This document shows positions 20,298 to 30,294 of a stretch of 64,000 bases of DNA, one piece after another (positions within the stretch are counted from its first letter, which is position 1; every line of letters starts with the position of its first letter). The translations under genes and the position numbers were made by a program. The notes under the pieces are model-generated. The model saw nothing but the letters and a program-made list of their open reading frames with translations. It did not search any database and was not told where the DNA came from. The DNA comes from CAIQPS01 sp963721365. GTDB taxonomy: Bacteria > Actinomycetota > Thermoleophilia > RBG-16-64-13. The stretch is taken from the NCBI GenBank assembly GCA_963721365.1, contig CAVRJE010000008.1, positions 62,001 to 126,000 on the forward strand, read 5' to 3'.

Positions 20298-20676
20298 CTA
20301 GTAGCGGCGCCCGCCGCCGCCGCGCCGCCGTAGCCGCCGCCACCGCCACCGTAGCCGCCACCGCCACCGCCGTAGCCGCCGCCACCACCATGCCGCCGCC
20401 ATAGCCACCGCTACGCGGGGGCCGGGGCTGCATCTCTTTGGCGATGTCGACCTTCAGGGTCCGGCCGTCCAGTTCGGTGCCGTTCACGGCCGTCTTCGCC
20501 GCTTCGGCTTCCTCGGGGGTCGCCATCTCGACGAACCCAAAGCCCTTGGGCCGTCCGGTGTCCCGGTCGGTGATGAGATTCACCGACACCACCTCACCGT
20601 GCTGGCCAAACAGCGTCTTGATGCTGGCCTCCGAGGTGTTGTAGCTCAGATTACCTACGTACAGCTTGGAACTCAT
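20298..20676 (-). CDS. RRM RNA-binding protein with Gly-rich tail (frameshifted tail)
   Basis: One RNA-recognition motif covers residues ~1-80: RNP2 is KLYVGNLSYN and RNP1 is KGFGFVEM. A Gly/Tyr tail with repeats of GGGGGGY type follows. Such small RRM proteins occur in cyanobacteria and several other phyla and are often cold-induced; an RNA-chaperone role is inferred. The ATG at 20676 follows GGAGGA. Within the glycine tail the frame must be changed once or twice to reach the expected end GGRRY and TAG at 20298; the GC-rich repeats are a natural place for indels. Monocistronic, closed by the hairpin at 20233-20260. Confidence 0.85.
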
Positions 20677-20855
20677 TCTTTCCTCCACAGGAAGAATTAC
20701 ACTTCGGCATTCGAGAGGCTGAGACTGCCGGGCGGAATAGAGAGAAGCTCGCCTCTAAGCAACGCCTTGAAGTACGTTCCTATCGGATGTCGGCCGCAGT
20801 ATATCCCATGCAAAAAGATAGCGATAGTGGGAGCTTGAAAGCCAGCGCTGAAGGG

Positions 20856-21290
20856 TCACGAGCGGGGCAGTATGGGCACCACCACGACCGGACGCTCGGA
20901 GTTGTTCAGGATGTGCTTGCTGACCGAACCGAGCACGAGTTCCTTGATGCCGGCGTGACGCTTCCTGGCGGCCACGATAAGGGCCGCGTCCCTCGACTCC
21001 TCGAGGAAGACGGGACCCGGCTGACCTTTGGCGACCCGGGTCTCGACGGACACGGACGGCTCCAACTCGGCAACCCGCGCGATCGCATCCTTGATGAGCT
21101 TCTCCGCGATCTCCCTGAACTCGTCGTAGACGTCCTGGCCCGCGACGCCGCCGCCGAGGATGGACGAGGGCACATCCCAGGCTGCCACCAGACGAAGAAT
21201 GGCTCCCCGTATCGCCGCCTCGTGCGCTCCGAACTCAAGCGAAGCGGCCGCTTCCTCAGAGCCGTTGACGAAAACGGCGATGCTCTCCAT
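20856..21290 (-). CDS. Universal stress protein (UspA family) 1
   Basis: Single UspA domain of 145 residues. The nucleotide-binding signature is visible at the C-terminal side as GSVSKHILNNSERPVVVVP. The N-terminus reads MESIAVFVNGSEEAAAS, where VNGSE replaces the more usual VDGS. The ATG at 21290 after AGGGGG is preferred over the adjoining TTG. Stress-related, partner unknown. It lies downstream of a second UspA and a DUF1003 gene, all on the minus strand. Confidence 0.9.
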   Translation of the reverse strand: MESIAVFVNGSEEAAASLEFGAHEAAIRGAILRLVAAWDVPSSILGGGVAGQDVYDEFREIAEKLIKDAIARVAELEPSVSVETRVAKGQPGPVFLEESRDAALIVAARKRHAGIKELVLGSVSKHILNNSERPVVVVPILPRS

Positions 21291-21344
21291 CAAGTCCCCC
21301 TGTGCGAGTAGCTCTTCCCCTAGGGCCTAACTATAGCGCGGGGG

Positions 21345-21782
21345 TCAATCGGCCGTAGGCGCCGGAGGCACTATCACCACCGGACACTTAGCGTGGTCGG
21401 CCACCTGGTGGCTGATGGAACCGAGCAGGAGCTCGGTCAGGGCGCCGTGTCCCCGGCGCCCGATGACCAACAGGTCCGCGCTCTCAGCCTCGTCAACAAG
21501 AGCATTGCCCGCGTGACCCTCCACCACACGTTCCTCGCGCGGCACCGACGGTTCGAGAGCGGCCACCCGGGAGGCCGCGTCGCTTACCATCTGCCGAGCT
21601 TCGTCCTCGAAACTCTGGTAGATGTCCGGGGCCACCCCGCCGCTCGACAGCACGGTCGGGGGCACCTCCCACGCCGTCACGATCCGCAACGTCGCTCCGT
21701 GCGCCGCGGCCTCTCTCGCCGCGAACTCGACCGCCACCTGCGCGCCCGGCGACCCGTCGACTCCCACTACGATGGTCTTCAT
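21345..21782 (-). CDS. Universal stress protein (UspA family) 2
   Basis: Single UspA domain, 145 residues. It has the classic N-terminus KTIVVGVDGSPGAQVAVEFA and the ATP-binding signature GRRGHGALTELLLGSISHQV followed by CPVVIVPP, so it is expected to bind ATP. ATG at 21782 has AAGGGGG upstream. It follows the DUF1003 gene by 17 bases and precedes the other UspA gene, with which it shares the whole fold; the pair looks like a tandem duplication. Confidence 0.93.
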   Translation of the reverse strand: MKTIVVGVDGSPGAQVAVEFAAREAAAHGATLRIVTAWEVPPTVLSSGGVAPDIYQSFEDEARQMVSDAASRVAALEPSVPREERVVEGHAGNALVDEAESADLLVIGRRGHGALTELLLGSISHQVADHAKCPVVIVPPAPTAD

Positions 21783-21799
21783 GCGGCCCCCTTTCGATG

Positions 21800-22276
21800 T
21801 CACGTCGTCCCGTTCTGCATCTTCTCTGTAAGCATCGCCTTCATGGCCTCGACTTCCACAGTCAGGTGCTCCAGGAGCACCTCGGCCTTCAGGTTGACTT
21901 CGTAGTCCGCTTCCGCTCGGACCCGGTCGCGCGCCTCCTCGCGATTCTGGCTCATGAGGATGATCGGCGCCTGGATCGCGGCGATGCATGACAGGATCAA
22001 GTTGAGAAGGATGAACGGGTAGGGGTCCCAGTGCTGCGTCCACGCCACCACGTTGACCGCCATCCAGATGGCGACGAAGGCGAGGAAGCCAAGGATGAAA
22101 GCCCAACTGCCGGCGCCGGCCGTGAGGCGGTCGGCCATGCGCTCCCCGAAAGTCTTCTCTTCCGCCGCTACAATGACGTTCAGGTTGCGGCTGGTGCGGC
22201 GGCGGAGAAGCGAGGCTATGTGGGGCTCTGTCCCGTGTCCAGGCTGCTGCTGTGGGGGAACCACGCCGTCCGCCAT
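21800..22276 (-). CDS. DUF1003 membrane protein
   Basis: 158 residues with two membrane segments (SWAFILGFLAFVAIWMAVNV and DPYPFILLNLILSCIAAIQA) followed by the conserved APIILMSQNREEARDR and a C-terminal helical tail. This is the DUF1003 pattern; the function of the family is unknown. Start ATG at 22276 with GAGGGAGG upstream. It heads a three-gene unit with two universal stress proteins, so an envelope or stress context is likely but not shown. Confidence 0.9.
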   Translation of the reverse strand: MADGVVPPQQQPGHGTEPHIASLLRRRTSRNLNVIVAAEEKTFGERMADRLTAGAGSWAFILGFLAFVAIWMAVNVVAWTQHWDPYPFILLNLILSCIAAIQAPIILMSQNREEARDRVRAEADYEVNLKAEVLLEHLTVEVEAMKAMLTEKMQNGTT

Positions 22277-22311
22277 CGTCGAACCTCCCTCTGATCACGT
22301 CCGTCGCTCTG

Positions 22312-22349
22312 CGAGTGAGGCCGCGCCTTGCGTGGCGCGGCCTCACTCG
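22312..22349 (-). terminator. 16-bp hairpin after leuB
   Basis: A perfect 16-bp stem CGAGTGAGGCCGCGCC / GGCGCGGCCTCACTCG with loop TTGCGT starts three bases beyond the leuB stop on the minus strand. No T-tract follows. It separates leuCDB from the DUF1003-usp genes, which run in the same direction. Confidence 0.7.
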
Positions 22350-22352
22350 TCG

Positions 22353-23414
22353 TCAGCCCTTGGCCACGTACTCGGCCACCAGGTCACCCACGGCGTCGGT
22401 GCCCATGCCCATCTGCCCGGCCGACAGCGACTTCATCTTGCCGACGGCACGGATGACGCCTTCTTCCACCCACCCGGCGGCCTCGGTCTGGCCCAGGTAG
22501 TCCAGCATCATCCCCACGGCCCCAATGGCAGCCAGCGGGTTGATGACGTTCTGGCCGGTGTATTTGGGGGCCGACCCCCCGATGGGCTCGAACATGCCGG
22601 TCTTTCCTGGATGGATGTTCCCGCCGGCGGCCACACCCATGCCTCCCTGGATCATGGCGCCCAGGTCGGTGATTATGTCGCCGAACATGTTGTCGGTCAC
22701 GATGACGTCGAACCACTCGGGGTTCTTGACGAACCACATGCAGGTCGCGTCCACGTGCGCGTATTCCCGCTTGATATTGGGGTAGTCCGCGTCACCGATC
22801 TCGTTGAACGCCCGCCACCAGAGGTCCCAGGCGAAGGTGAGAACGTTGGTCTTGCCCACCAGGGTGAGCTGCCCGCGGCGATCGGCCCGGGCCGCGTAGT
22901 CGAAGGCATAGCGGATGCAGCGCTCGACCCCCTTGCGGGTGTTGACGCTCACCTGCGTCGCGATCTCGTCGGGGGTGCCCTTCTTCAGGTAGCCGCCGGT
23001 GGACGCGTACAGACCCTCGGTGTTCTCCCGCACCACGACGAAGTCGATCTCCTTGGGGCCCTTGTCCTTGATCGGCGTCTCGACTCCCGGGTACAGCCTG
23101 ACGGGGCGAAGATTGATATACAGATCCAGAGCGAAACGGGCCTTGAGCAGGATACCCAGCTCGAGGATGCCCGGCTTGACATCCGGATGGCCGATGGCCC
23201 CCAGGAAGATGGCGTCGTGCCCGCCCAGCTCGGATATGGCCGAATCGGGCAGGGTCTCGCCCGTCCGCAGATAGCGGTCGCCGCCGAAATCGTAGTTCGT
23301 CAAGGTATAGGTGAAGCCGGCGCGCGCCGCCGCGGCTTTCAGGACTTTCAGCCCTTCGGCCACTACCTCGGGGCCGGTCCCGTCGCCGGGCATCACCGCG
23401 ATGTCGTAGTCCAC
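22353..23414 (-). CDS. leuB: 3-isopropylmalate dehydrogenase
   Basis: Complete, 353 residues. Oxidises and decarboxylates 3-isopropylmalate to 2-oxoisocaproate. The family signature is seen as NMFGDIITDLGAMIQGGMG and FEPIGGSAPKYTGQN; substrate region VVRENTEGLYASTGG and the N-terminus IAVMPGDGTGPEVV. Start is GTG with AAAGGAAC upstream. It closes the leuC-leuD-leuB operon, 34 bases after leuD. The sequence also resembles isocitrate/tartrate-type relatives, but the neighbours decide for LeuB. Confidence 0.94.
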   Translation of the reverse strand: MDYDIAVMPGDGTGPEVVAEGLKVLKAAAARAGFTYTLTNYDFGGDRYLRTGETLPDSAISELGGHDAIFLGAIGHPDVKPGILELGILLKARFALDLYINLRPVRLYPGVETPIKDKGPKEIDFVVVRENTEGLYASTGGYLKKGTPDEIATQVSVNTRKGVERCIRYAFDYAARADRRGQLTLVGKTNVLTFAWDLWWRAFNEIGDADYPNIKREYAHVDATCMWFVKNPEWFDVIVTDNMFGDIITDLGAMIQGGMGVAAGGNIHPGKTGMFEPIGGSAPKYTGQNVINPLAAIGAVGMMLDYLGQTEAAGWVEEGVIRAVGKMKSLSAGQMGMGTDAVGDLVAEYVAKG

Positions 23415-23448
23415 TTCGGTTCCTTTCGCTTCGGTTTGGGTCGCGGCG

Positions 23449-23948
23449 TCAGCGCGCGGCGGCCCGTTGTTTCAGGTATGGCAGCAGCCCCCCAGCCTCC
23501 ACCAGCTCGCGCATGAACGGCGGCAGCGGCTCGGCCTGGTAGGTCTTGCCGGTGGTGAGGTCCTTGATCTCGCCGCCGGCCAGGTCGACCGTCAGCTCGT
23601 CGCCCTCGTTGATGCCGTCCACAGCGTCCGGAGCGACCAGAATGGGCAGCCCGGTATTGAACGAGTTGCGGTAGAAGATCCGCGCGAAGCTCTTGGCGAT
23701 GACCACCGACACGCCCGCGCCTTTCAGGGCGATGGGAGCGTGCTCCCGGCTCGACCCGCAGCCGAAGTTCTCCTTGGCCACCAAGATGTCGCCCGGTTGG
23801 ACCTTCTTGGAGAAATCCGGGTCGGCGTCGTACATACAGTACTGGCCCAACTCCTCGGCCGTCTTCATGTTGAGGTACCGCGCCGGGATGATGAGGTCGG
23901 TGTCGATGTCGCGCCCGAAGGTCCAGGCCTTCCCGTGCAGAACGTCGG

Positions 23949-23952
<4 letters not shown>
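23449..23952 (-). CDS. leuD: 3-isopropylmalate dehydratase, small subunit
   Basis: Complete, 167 residues. Forms the swivelling domain of isopropylmalate isomerase with LeuC. N-terminus HGKAWTFGRDIDTDLIIPARY, conserved loop ENFGCGSSREHAPIALKGAG and ARIFYRNSFNTGLPIL. The length and the GKAWTFGRDIDTD style are of the short bacterial/archaeal LeuD type. The start overlaps the leuC stop by four bases (ATGA). Confidence 0.96.
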
Positions 23953-25226
<1,274 letters not shown>

Positions 25227-25271
25227 GCCATGTACCCCCAGTCATCGAGGTTTCGTTCGGAAGGAGCAGTC

Positions 25272-25300
25272 ATTTTATTCCACGCGTCCACCACCGGCAA
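25272..25300 (-). promoter_or_regulatory. leuCDB promoter
   Basis: Minus-strand TTGCCG (25295-25300), a 17-base spacer and TAAAAT (25272-25277) lie about 50 bases upstream of leuC. No leader peptide or T-box-like structure is seen between promoter and gene. Confidence 0.65.
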
Positions 25301-25332
25301 CCGCACCAACGCTCCCCCTTCCGCCGCCGCGT

Positions 25333-25346
25333 TTGACCTAAGTCAA
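25333..25346 (+). promoter_or_regulatory. FNR/DNR-type box
   Basis: TTGAC-CTAA-GTCAA is a perfect 5-4-5 inverted repeat of the form bound by CRP/FNR-family regulators such as FNR and DNR/NNR. It lies upstream of the hemerythrin-like gene, with a start site placed about 41 bases downstream falling just before its first ATG codons. It also lies about 33 bases behind the leuC -35 on the other strand. Confidence 0.6.
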
Positions 25347-25406
25347 GGTAATCAGCCGCTCCGGGGCGCACACTCGCAGTGCATGAAAGGCACGACGCGC
25401 ACAGGG

Positions 25407-26307
25407 ATGACAATGGAAAGCTATCTGAACGCGGCCATCAAGGACGTGATCACCGAGTTCCCCGAGGTGGGAACCCTCTTGGCGGAGTATGACGTGGGAT
25501 GCGTCACCTGCCAGGTGGGCACCTGCCTGCTCAAGGACGTCGTCGGCATCCACGGCCTTTCTCCCGAGGCGGAACAGGTGCTCATGGCCCGGATCGCGGA
25601 GGCGGTCGCGCCCGGCGCCGTTGCCGGCGCCGCTGCCGGAGAGGCCATTGCTTGGGCGCCCAGCCGGCTGACGCGGAGATTGCGGTCGTGCCGCCGAAAC
25701 GCGCTTCAAGCGCGCAGAAGAAGGAGCTCAACTACTCCCCCCCGTTGAAGCAACTGGTGGACGAGCACGTCCTCATAACGAGGTGGGTCGGCCTCATCCC
25801 TAGGCTGCTCCAGGTCGCTCGACGTGAACGCCACTGAAGACCGCGGGCTGCTTCTGGATGGGGTGGATTTCATCCGCTCCTATGCCGACAAGTTCCACCA
25901 CGCCAAGGAGGAGGACATCCTCTTCGGATACTTCGACGGCTCTCTGGAGATCATCCAGGCCATGCTGACCGATCACGAGTCGGCGCGGGCCCATGTCAGG
26001 CGACTGGTTGAGGCCGTCGAGCATGCGGGACGGCGACGCGATCGCCGACCACCTCGGAGCGTACGGCAGACTGCTGAGCGCGCATATCGTGAAGGAGGAC
26101 GAGGTCCTCTATCCCTGGATGGACAGGGTGCTCACGACGGCGGAGGTCGGGGAGCTCTTCTCGCGCTTCGCCACGGTCGACGAGGCCGCGGGCTCCGGGT
26201 TCACGGATCACTACGCCGCACTGATCGCAGGGATCGAACGGTCGGTCGAGTCGAGAAAGTCACGACAAAGCGAAGGCACGACAAAGAAGGTCGAGGTAGA
26301 AAGATGA
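25407..26307 (+). CDS. Cys-rich N-terminal plus hemerythrin-like domain protein (frameshifted)
   Basis: The N-terminal ~60 residues read VITEFPEVGTLLAEYDVGC, then a CVTCQVGTC motif, resembling DUF1858/Ric-type redox modules. The C-terminal part is a hemerythrin-like four-helix bundle with candidate di-iron ligands in LVDEHVLITRW, KFHHAKEEDILFGY, LTDHESARAHV and LSAHIVKEDEVLYPWMD. Such proteins handle oxygen, nitric oxide or iron-sulfur repair. Frame changes near 25670, 25815 and 26025. Starts at 25383, 25407 and 25413 are all possible. An FNR/DNR-type box precedes it, and the next gene overlaps by four bases, which supports an anaerobic or nitrosative-stress role (inference). Confidence 0.8.
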
Positions 26308-26789
26308 GCGAGTTCCAAGTGGAGAGCTGCGGCTGTCCCGGCTCAGCGATGATGGACCTCCGGGACCGGGAGGCACCCGCCGGCGAAGCGCCCACGACGA
26401 AGGCCCCCTCCCAGTTGAGACAGTGGCCCATCCAGTTGCACCTGGTGTCGCCCCAAGCGCCCTACTTCCAGGGAGCGGACGTACTACTCGCCGCCGACTG
26501 CACCGCCTTCGCGCTGGGTGCTTTCCACAACGACTACCTGAAGGGTAAGTCTCTCGCCATAGCCTGTCCGAAGTTGGACCAGGGACGGGACGTGTACGTG
26601 GAGAAGATCAAGGCGCTCGCCGAGGACGCGAAGATCAACACGCTCACCGTCTTGATCATGCAGGTACCCTGCTGCCGCGGCCTGTTGGCCTTGACCTCCG
26701 AAGCCTTGTCGCAGTCGTCCCGGAAGGTCCCGGTCAAAGCTATCGTGGTGGGGCTGCAGGGAGACATCCTATCGGAGGAGTGGCTCTAG
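26304..26789 (+). CDS. Cys-containing partner protein with CGCPGS motif
   Basis: 161 residues. N-terminal SCGCPGSAMM, then QLRQWPIQLHLVSPQAPYF, LLAADCTAFALGAFHND, IACPKLDQ and MQVPCC. These motifs match a family, often annotated as an iron-sulfur or ferredoxin-like protein, found beside hemerythrin or hybrid-cluster genes in anaerobes. Here the usual N-terminal two-cluster ferredoxin is missing, leaving only the C-terminal domain. The conserved cysteines suggest a metal cluster. Start overlaps the hemerythrin gene stop as ATGA. Function unknown; the pairing suggests shared work in oxygen or NO defence. Confidence 0.7.
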   Translation: MSEFQVESCGCPGSAMMDLRDREAPAGEAPTTKAPSQLRQWPIQLHLVSPQAPYFQGADVLLAADCTAFALGAFHNDYLKGKSLAIACPKLDQGRDVYVEKIKALAEDAKINTLTVLIMQVPCCRGLLALTSEALSQSSRKVPVKAIVVGLQGDILSEEWL

Positions 26790-26866
26790 CCACATAGGGG
26801 CGGAGCTCGCCGCGCTCCTGCCCGGCGCGGCCGCTCCAACACGGCACCCCGTGCTACCCTGGCGGC

Positions 26867-27553
26867 ATGCCCAGGTACCTCCGCACGCGGCGCCGCCTCC
26901 TCTGGATACTTGTCGCCGTGAGCGTGCTCGTAGTAGCCCTCGCGCTCGCCGTGCTCGTTCCCGACCTGGTCATGACCCGCTCCGCCCGGCGCCATATCGT
27001 GGCCGGCCCCCAGGACGCGCCCGCGGCCGAAGTCGCCATCGTGCTCGGCGCCCGGGTCTACCCAGACGGGACCCCCTCCCCCATGCTCGCCGATCGGCTG
27101 GCTACCGGCGTGGAGCTCTACAAGGTGGGAAAGGTCGACAAGCTGCTTATGTCGGGCGACCACGGCACCACGACCTACGACGAGGTCAACGTGATGCTGC
27201 GGTATTGCCTGGACCGCGGCGTGCCGGATGAGGACGTGTTCACCGACCACGCCGGCTTTGATACCTACGACACCATGTACCGGGCGCGCGACGTGTTCAA
27301 GGTCACCGACGCGCTGGTGGTCACCCAGGACTTCCACCTCCCCCGCGCCGTCTATATCGCGCGCTCGCTCGGCCTCGATGCCACCGGCGTGGTCGCCGAT
27401 ATCCAGCCTTACACCAACGAGTGGCGCTTCGCCCTCCGCGAGTGGCCGGCCCGGGTGAAGGCCTTCTTCCAGCTCCACGTGACCAAACCCGGGCCCCGCT
27501 TTCTGGGGCCGGCCATTCCCATCGACGGCGACGGGCGGCTCACCCGGGGCTAA
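26867..27553 (+). CDS. SanA/YdcF-like DUF218 membrane-anchored protein
   Basis: 228 residues. One N-terminal membrane anchor (LLWILVAVSVLVVALALAVL) after a basic start, then the DUF218 domain: AIVLGARVYPDGTPSPMLADR, LLMSGDHGTTTYDE, DHAGFDTYDTMYRA, VTQDFHLPRAVYIARSLGL. This is the SanA (vancomycin-sensitivity) subgroup, thought to act on the cell envelope; its reaction is not established. The -10-like TACCCT ends six bases before the ATG and no ribosome site is seen, so the message may be leaderless. Confidence 0.88.
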   Translation: MPRYLRTRRRLLWILVAVSVLVVALALAVLVPDLVMTRSARRHIVAGPQDAPAAEVAIVLGARVYPDGTPSPMLADRLATGVELYKVGKVDKLLMSGDHGTTTYDEVNVMLRYCLDRGVPDEDVFTDHAGFDTYDTMYRARDVFKVTDALVVTQDFHLPRAVYIARSLGLDATGVVADIQPYTNEWRFALREWPARVKAFFQLHVTKPGPRFLGPAIPIDGDGRLTRG

Positions 27554-27627
27554 GGGGCGGCACTGCACTATTCCTGCGCCGACAGAGTCGATGTTCGGCG
27601 CCGGCGCCTCCCGTCCGCCGCGCCCTC

Positions 27628-27633
27628 TATACT
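27628..27633 (+). promoter_or_regulatory. -10 element of a likely leaderless HAD gene
   Basis: TATACT ends seven bases before the GTG start of the HAD gene, and no ribosome site lies between. No clear -35 element is seen. Confidence 0.4.
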
Positions 27634-27640
27634 TCCCCAC

Positions 27641-28390
27641 GTGCCCAAACGCATCACGACATTGACGTTCGACCTTTGGAACACCCTCTACTCCGCCGAC
27701 GGCGGTGCGGGTGACATCGTGCGGCCGCGCCGGCTCGCCCTCGTCGCCGAGATCCTCGCTTCGCGAGGGGTCCACCCCACCGAGGACGAGGTCCGCCAGG
27801 CCTACCGCGCCGGCTTCGACGCCTACATGGCGGCCTGGACCAGCGGCGCCCACTTCGGGGCCCGGGAGGATGTGGCCTTCATCCTCGACTACTTTCGCGT
27901 GCACGAAGCGAGAACCGCCGGGGAGCGCGAGGAGTTCGACCGCATCGTCCTCGCGCTGGAGGACGCCTCATACGTCGCCCCGCCCGCTCTGGTGGCCGGC
28001 GTGCGCGAGACGGTGCCTGCCCTCGCGGTGGAGGGATACCGGCTGGGGATCATCTCCGACACCAGCCTCACCCCGGGGCGCGTCCTCCGGGATTTCCTGA
28101 AGAAGGACGGTCTTCTGGACTGCTTCTCGATCCTGACCTTCTCCGACGAGACCGGTTTCCCCAAGCCCGACCCGCGCATGTTCGAGGTCACCCTTGCGGG
28201 CCTCGGGGCGCGGCCTGCCGAGGCCGCCCACATCGGCGACACCCCCCGCACCGACATCGCCGGGGCTCAAGCCGCCGGAATGACCACGATCCGTTGCGCG
28301 GGAGCCGTGGACCACCTGGAACCGCCGGACGCCGATTTCGTGATCAGAGACCACCGGGAGATCCCGGGCATCTTGGAGCGACTGGTGTAG
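27641..28390 (+). CDS. HAD-superfamily hydrolase
   Basis: 249 residues, complete. Motif I is LTFDLWNTLYS, in which Trp stands where the acid/base Asp of typical HAD phosphatases (DxDxT) is expected. Motif II is LGIISDTSLTPG, motif III Lys is in FPKPDPRMFEV and motif IV is HIGDTPRTDIAGAQAAGM. The Asp-to-Trp change is shared by a known HAD subgroup of uncertain activity; dehalogenase-like or phosphatase chemistry is possible. The GTG start lacks a ribosome site. Confidence 0.85.
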   Translation: MPKRITTLTFDLWNTLYSADGGAGDIVRPRRLALVAEILASRGVHPTEDEVRQAYRAGFDAYMAAWTSGAHFGAREDVAFILDYFRVHEARTAGEREEFDRIVLALEDASYVAPPALVAGVRETVPALAVEGYRLGIISDTSLTPGRVLRDFLKKDGLLDCFSILTFSDETGFPKPDPRMFEVTLAGLGARPAEAAHIGDTPRTDIAGAQAAGMTTIRCAGAVDHLEPPDADFVIRDHREIPGILERLV

Positions 28391-28396
28391 CGCGGC

Positions 28397-28412
28397 GGCC
28401 GGCGGTCCGGCC
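28397..28412. terminator. GC hairpin between convergent genes
   Basis: GGCCGG-CGGT-CCGGCC forms a short perfect stem between the HAD stop and the stop of the converging WG-repeat gene. No T-tract. Confidence 0.35.
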
Positions 28413-28422
28413 GGCCCGGCCC

Positions 28423-29485
28423 CTACTTGTCCTGCCAGACGACCTTTCCGGTGGTATCGAGGTACGCCCACCCCTGGACGCCATCCACGACGGTATTCAC
28501 GAAGCCGAGCCCGCCGGAGAAAGGCGCAGCGAAGTCATATGCCGGCTCGACGATCATCTTGCCGGTCGTGTCGATGTAGCCGTACTTCTTGGTCCCGTCG
28601 ATCAGGGTCTCCACAACGGCCATGCCTTCGGAGAAGGCGTGGGCCCAGTAGAAGGTGGGCTTGATGACCATGGCGCCGGTCGTGTTGATGTAGCCCCACT
28701 TGTCGCCGACCTTGACCGGGGCCAGACCGTCCCCGAAGCCTTCGGCGAACTCGTACTGGGGCTGGACGACCATCTTGCCCGTCGCGTCGACGAAGCCGTA
28801 CTTGTTGTCGACCGCGACCGCCGCGAGCCCCTCCGAGAAGGCCACTACCCGGTCGTATTGGGGTTCAACCACCCACGCCCCGATCTTGTCGATGAAGCCG
28901 TATTTGGGCGACCCGTCGACCGTCGCCGCGGCGCCGGCGAGGCCCTCAGAGAACGGCAGCGCGTCCGCGAACTGCGGCTGGATCACCGTCTTGCCCTTCG
29001 TGTCGATGTAGCCGTATTTTCCATCGACGAGGGAGGCGGCGAGGCCTTGAGAGAAAGACTGGGTGTAGGACCCGTTGGGTTCGATGGCCCACCTACCCGC
29101 CTTGTCCATATAGCCGAACTTTCCGCTAGGGCCCAGCACCAGAGCCAGACCATCGGAGAAAGGGCTAGCGCCGTAGTAGGCGGGCGCTATCACCCACTTG
29201 CCCGTCCCGTCTATGTAGCCGTACTTTCCGCTCCCCGCCATGGCAAGCCCTTCGGAGAAGCAGCGTCGCGGCGCTGTACTGCGGCTGGATGACCATCGTG
29301 CCGCTCTTGTCGATATACCCGTACCCTTTGTCCTTTACCGGCGCCGGGTAGAGGGCCGGATTCAAGGCCGCGCTCCCGTCGCTCCCGCCCGAGGATGCAC
29401 AGCCGGCGGCCGCGAGCACAGCGGCCAGGACACCAACGAGCACAAGCACGACGACCACGGACGACCTGCGGCAGCCACTGTTCAT
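28423..29485 (-). CDS. WG-repeat lipoprotein 1 (one frameshift)
   Basis: About 353 residues. A lipoprotein signal peptide (LVGVLAAVLAAAGCASSG, lipobox Cys at ~28) is followed by about nine WG/YG repeats of ~35 residues with the pattern KYGYIDxxGKxVIxPxY, for example KYGYIDTKGKTVIQPQF and KYGFVDATGKMVVQPQY. WG repeats are thought to form surface beta structures; function mostly unknown. The signal peptide and first repeat are joined to the rest by a frame change near 29260. Last of three WG-repeat genes in a row on this strand. Confidence 0.88.
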
Positions 29486-29604
29486 TCCTGCATCCCCTGG
29501 CAGTCGAGGGTTTTTCCGAGGGCGGCGCGGGGCGCAGCCGGTCAAGAATTGTACCCCGCCGGCCTGTAAGGCGGCTGTCAAGAGCCGGCGCAGCCCTCGC
29601 GGCA

Positions 29605-30252
29605 CTAGCTGCCCTCGTCCGACGCTGAACGCCAGATGACCCTCCCAGTCTTGTCGATGTACGCCCAGTGACCCCCGGCCTCGCCCCTGATGCCCACGAG
29701 AGCAAGGCCGTCGAAGAAGGGCTGGCCGAACGAGAACTGGGGCCGGATCGCCCAGAACCCGGTCTTGTCGATCATGCCCCACGCAGGGTCGCCCATTCCG
29801 ATAGCTGCAAACGCAAGGCCGTTACGGAACGAGGTCGCGGAACCGAAGGTGGGCGGTATCGCCCAGGCGCCGGTCTTGTCCACGTAGCCGGACTTGCCCG
29901 ACTGATCCTGCGCTTGGCAGAGCCCATGGGAGAACGAATACGCGAAAAATGGGGGGTAGGGCCCCGTCGGCCCGATCACCCAGGCGCCCGTCTTGTCGAT
30001 GTAGCCATATCTGTGGGTGGTCGCGTCGTAAGCCGAAAAGAGGCCGACGCTGTCGAGCGCCGTAGTCTCGGTGGAGACGCTCGGAGCCGTCGTGTTGAGG
30101 GCGGGTTGCCGCACCTCCGTGGTGGTCGTGACACCTTACGGCTGTGTGGCGGCGACCGTGGTCGTCGACGCTTCGCTCGGACTGCAGGCGACGAGGACCG
30201 CGGGGACAAGAATCGGCACAAGCGCCGACGAGATGGCGAACGCTCTCCTCAT
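29605..30252 (-). CDS. WG-repeat lipoprotein 2 (in-frame stop near N-terminus)
   Basis: The ATG at 30252 after GGAGGGGAAG starts a lipoprotein signal (SALVPILVPAVLVACSPSE) and Thr-rich linker, but a TAA at 30136-30138 interrupts this frame after ATQP. The same frame then runs on as GVTTTTEVRQPALNTT and carries about four WG repeats (HRYGYIDKTGAWVIGP, SGYVDKTGAWAIPPTF, AWGMIDKTGFWAIRPQF, HWAYIDKTGRVIW). The Thr linker on both sides of the stop shows they belong together; it is either a sequencing error or a nonsense mutation. Two signal-less alternatives begin after the stop but lack export signals. Confidence 0.75.
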
Positions 30253-30294
30253 CGCTTCCCCTCCGCGGCCCGCCCCGGCCGCTCGTTCCCCGAG

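Noticed and set aside
20300..20420. Programmed frameshifting in the glycine tail of the RRM protein
   Set aside because: The break is within a GC homopolymer-like repeat, like other indels in the window, and no slippery heptamer with structure is evident.
22353..23414. leuB as an isocitrate dehydrogenase
   Set aside because: The signature regions are shared, but its place behind leuC and leuD and its 353-residue length favour LeuB.
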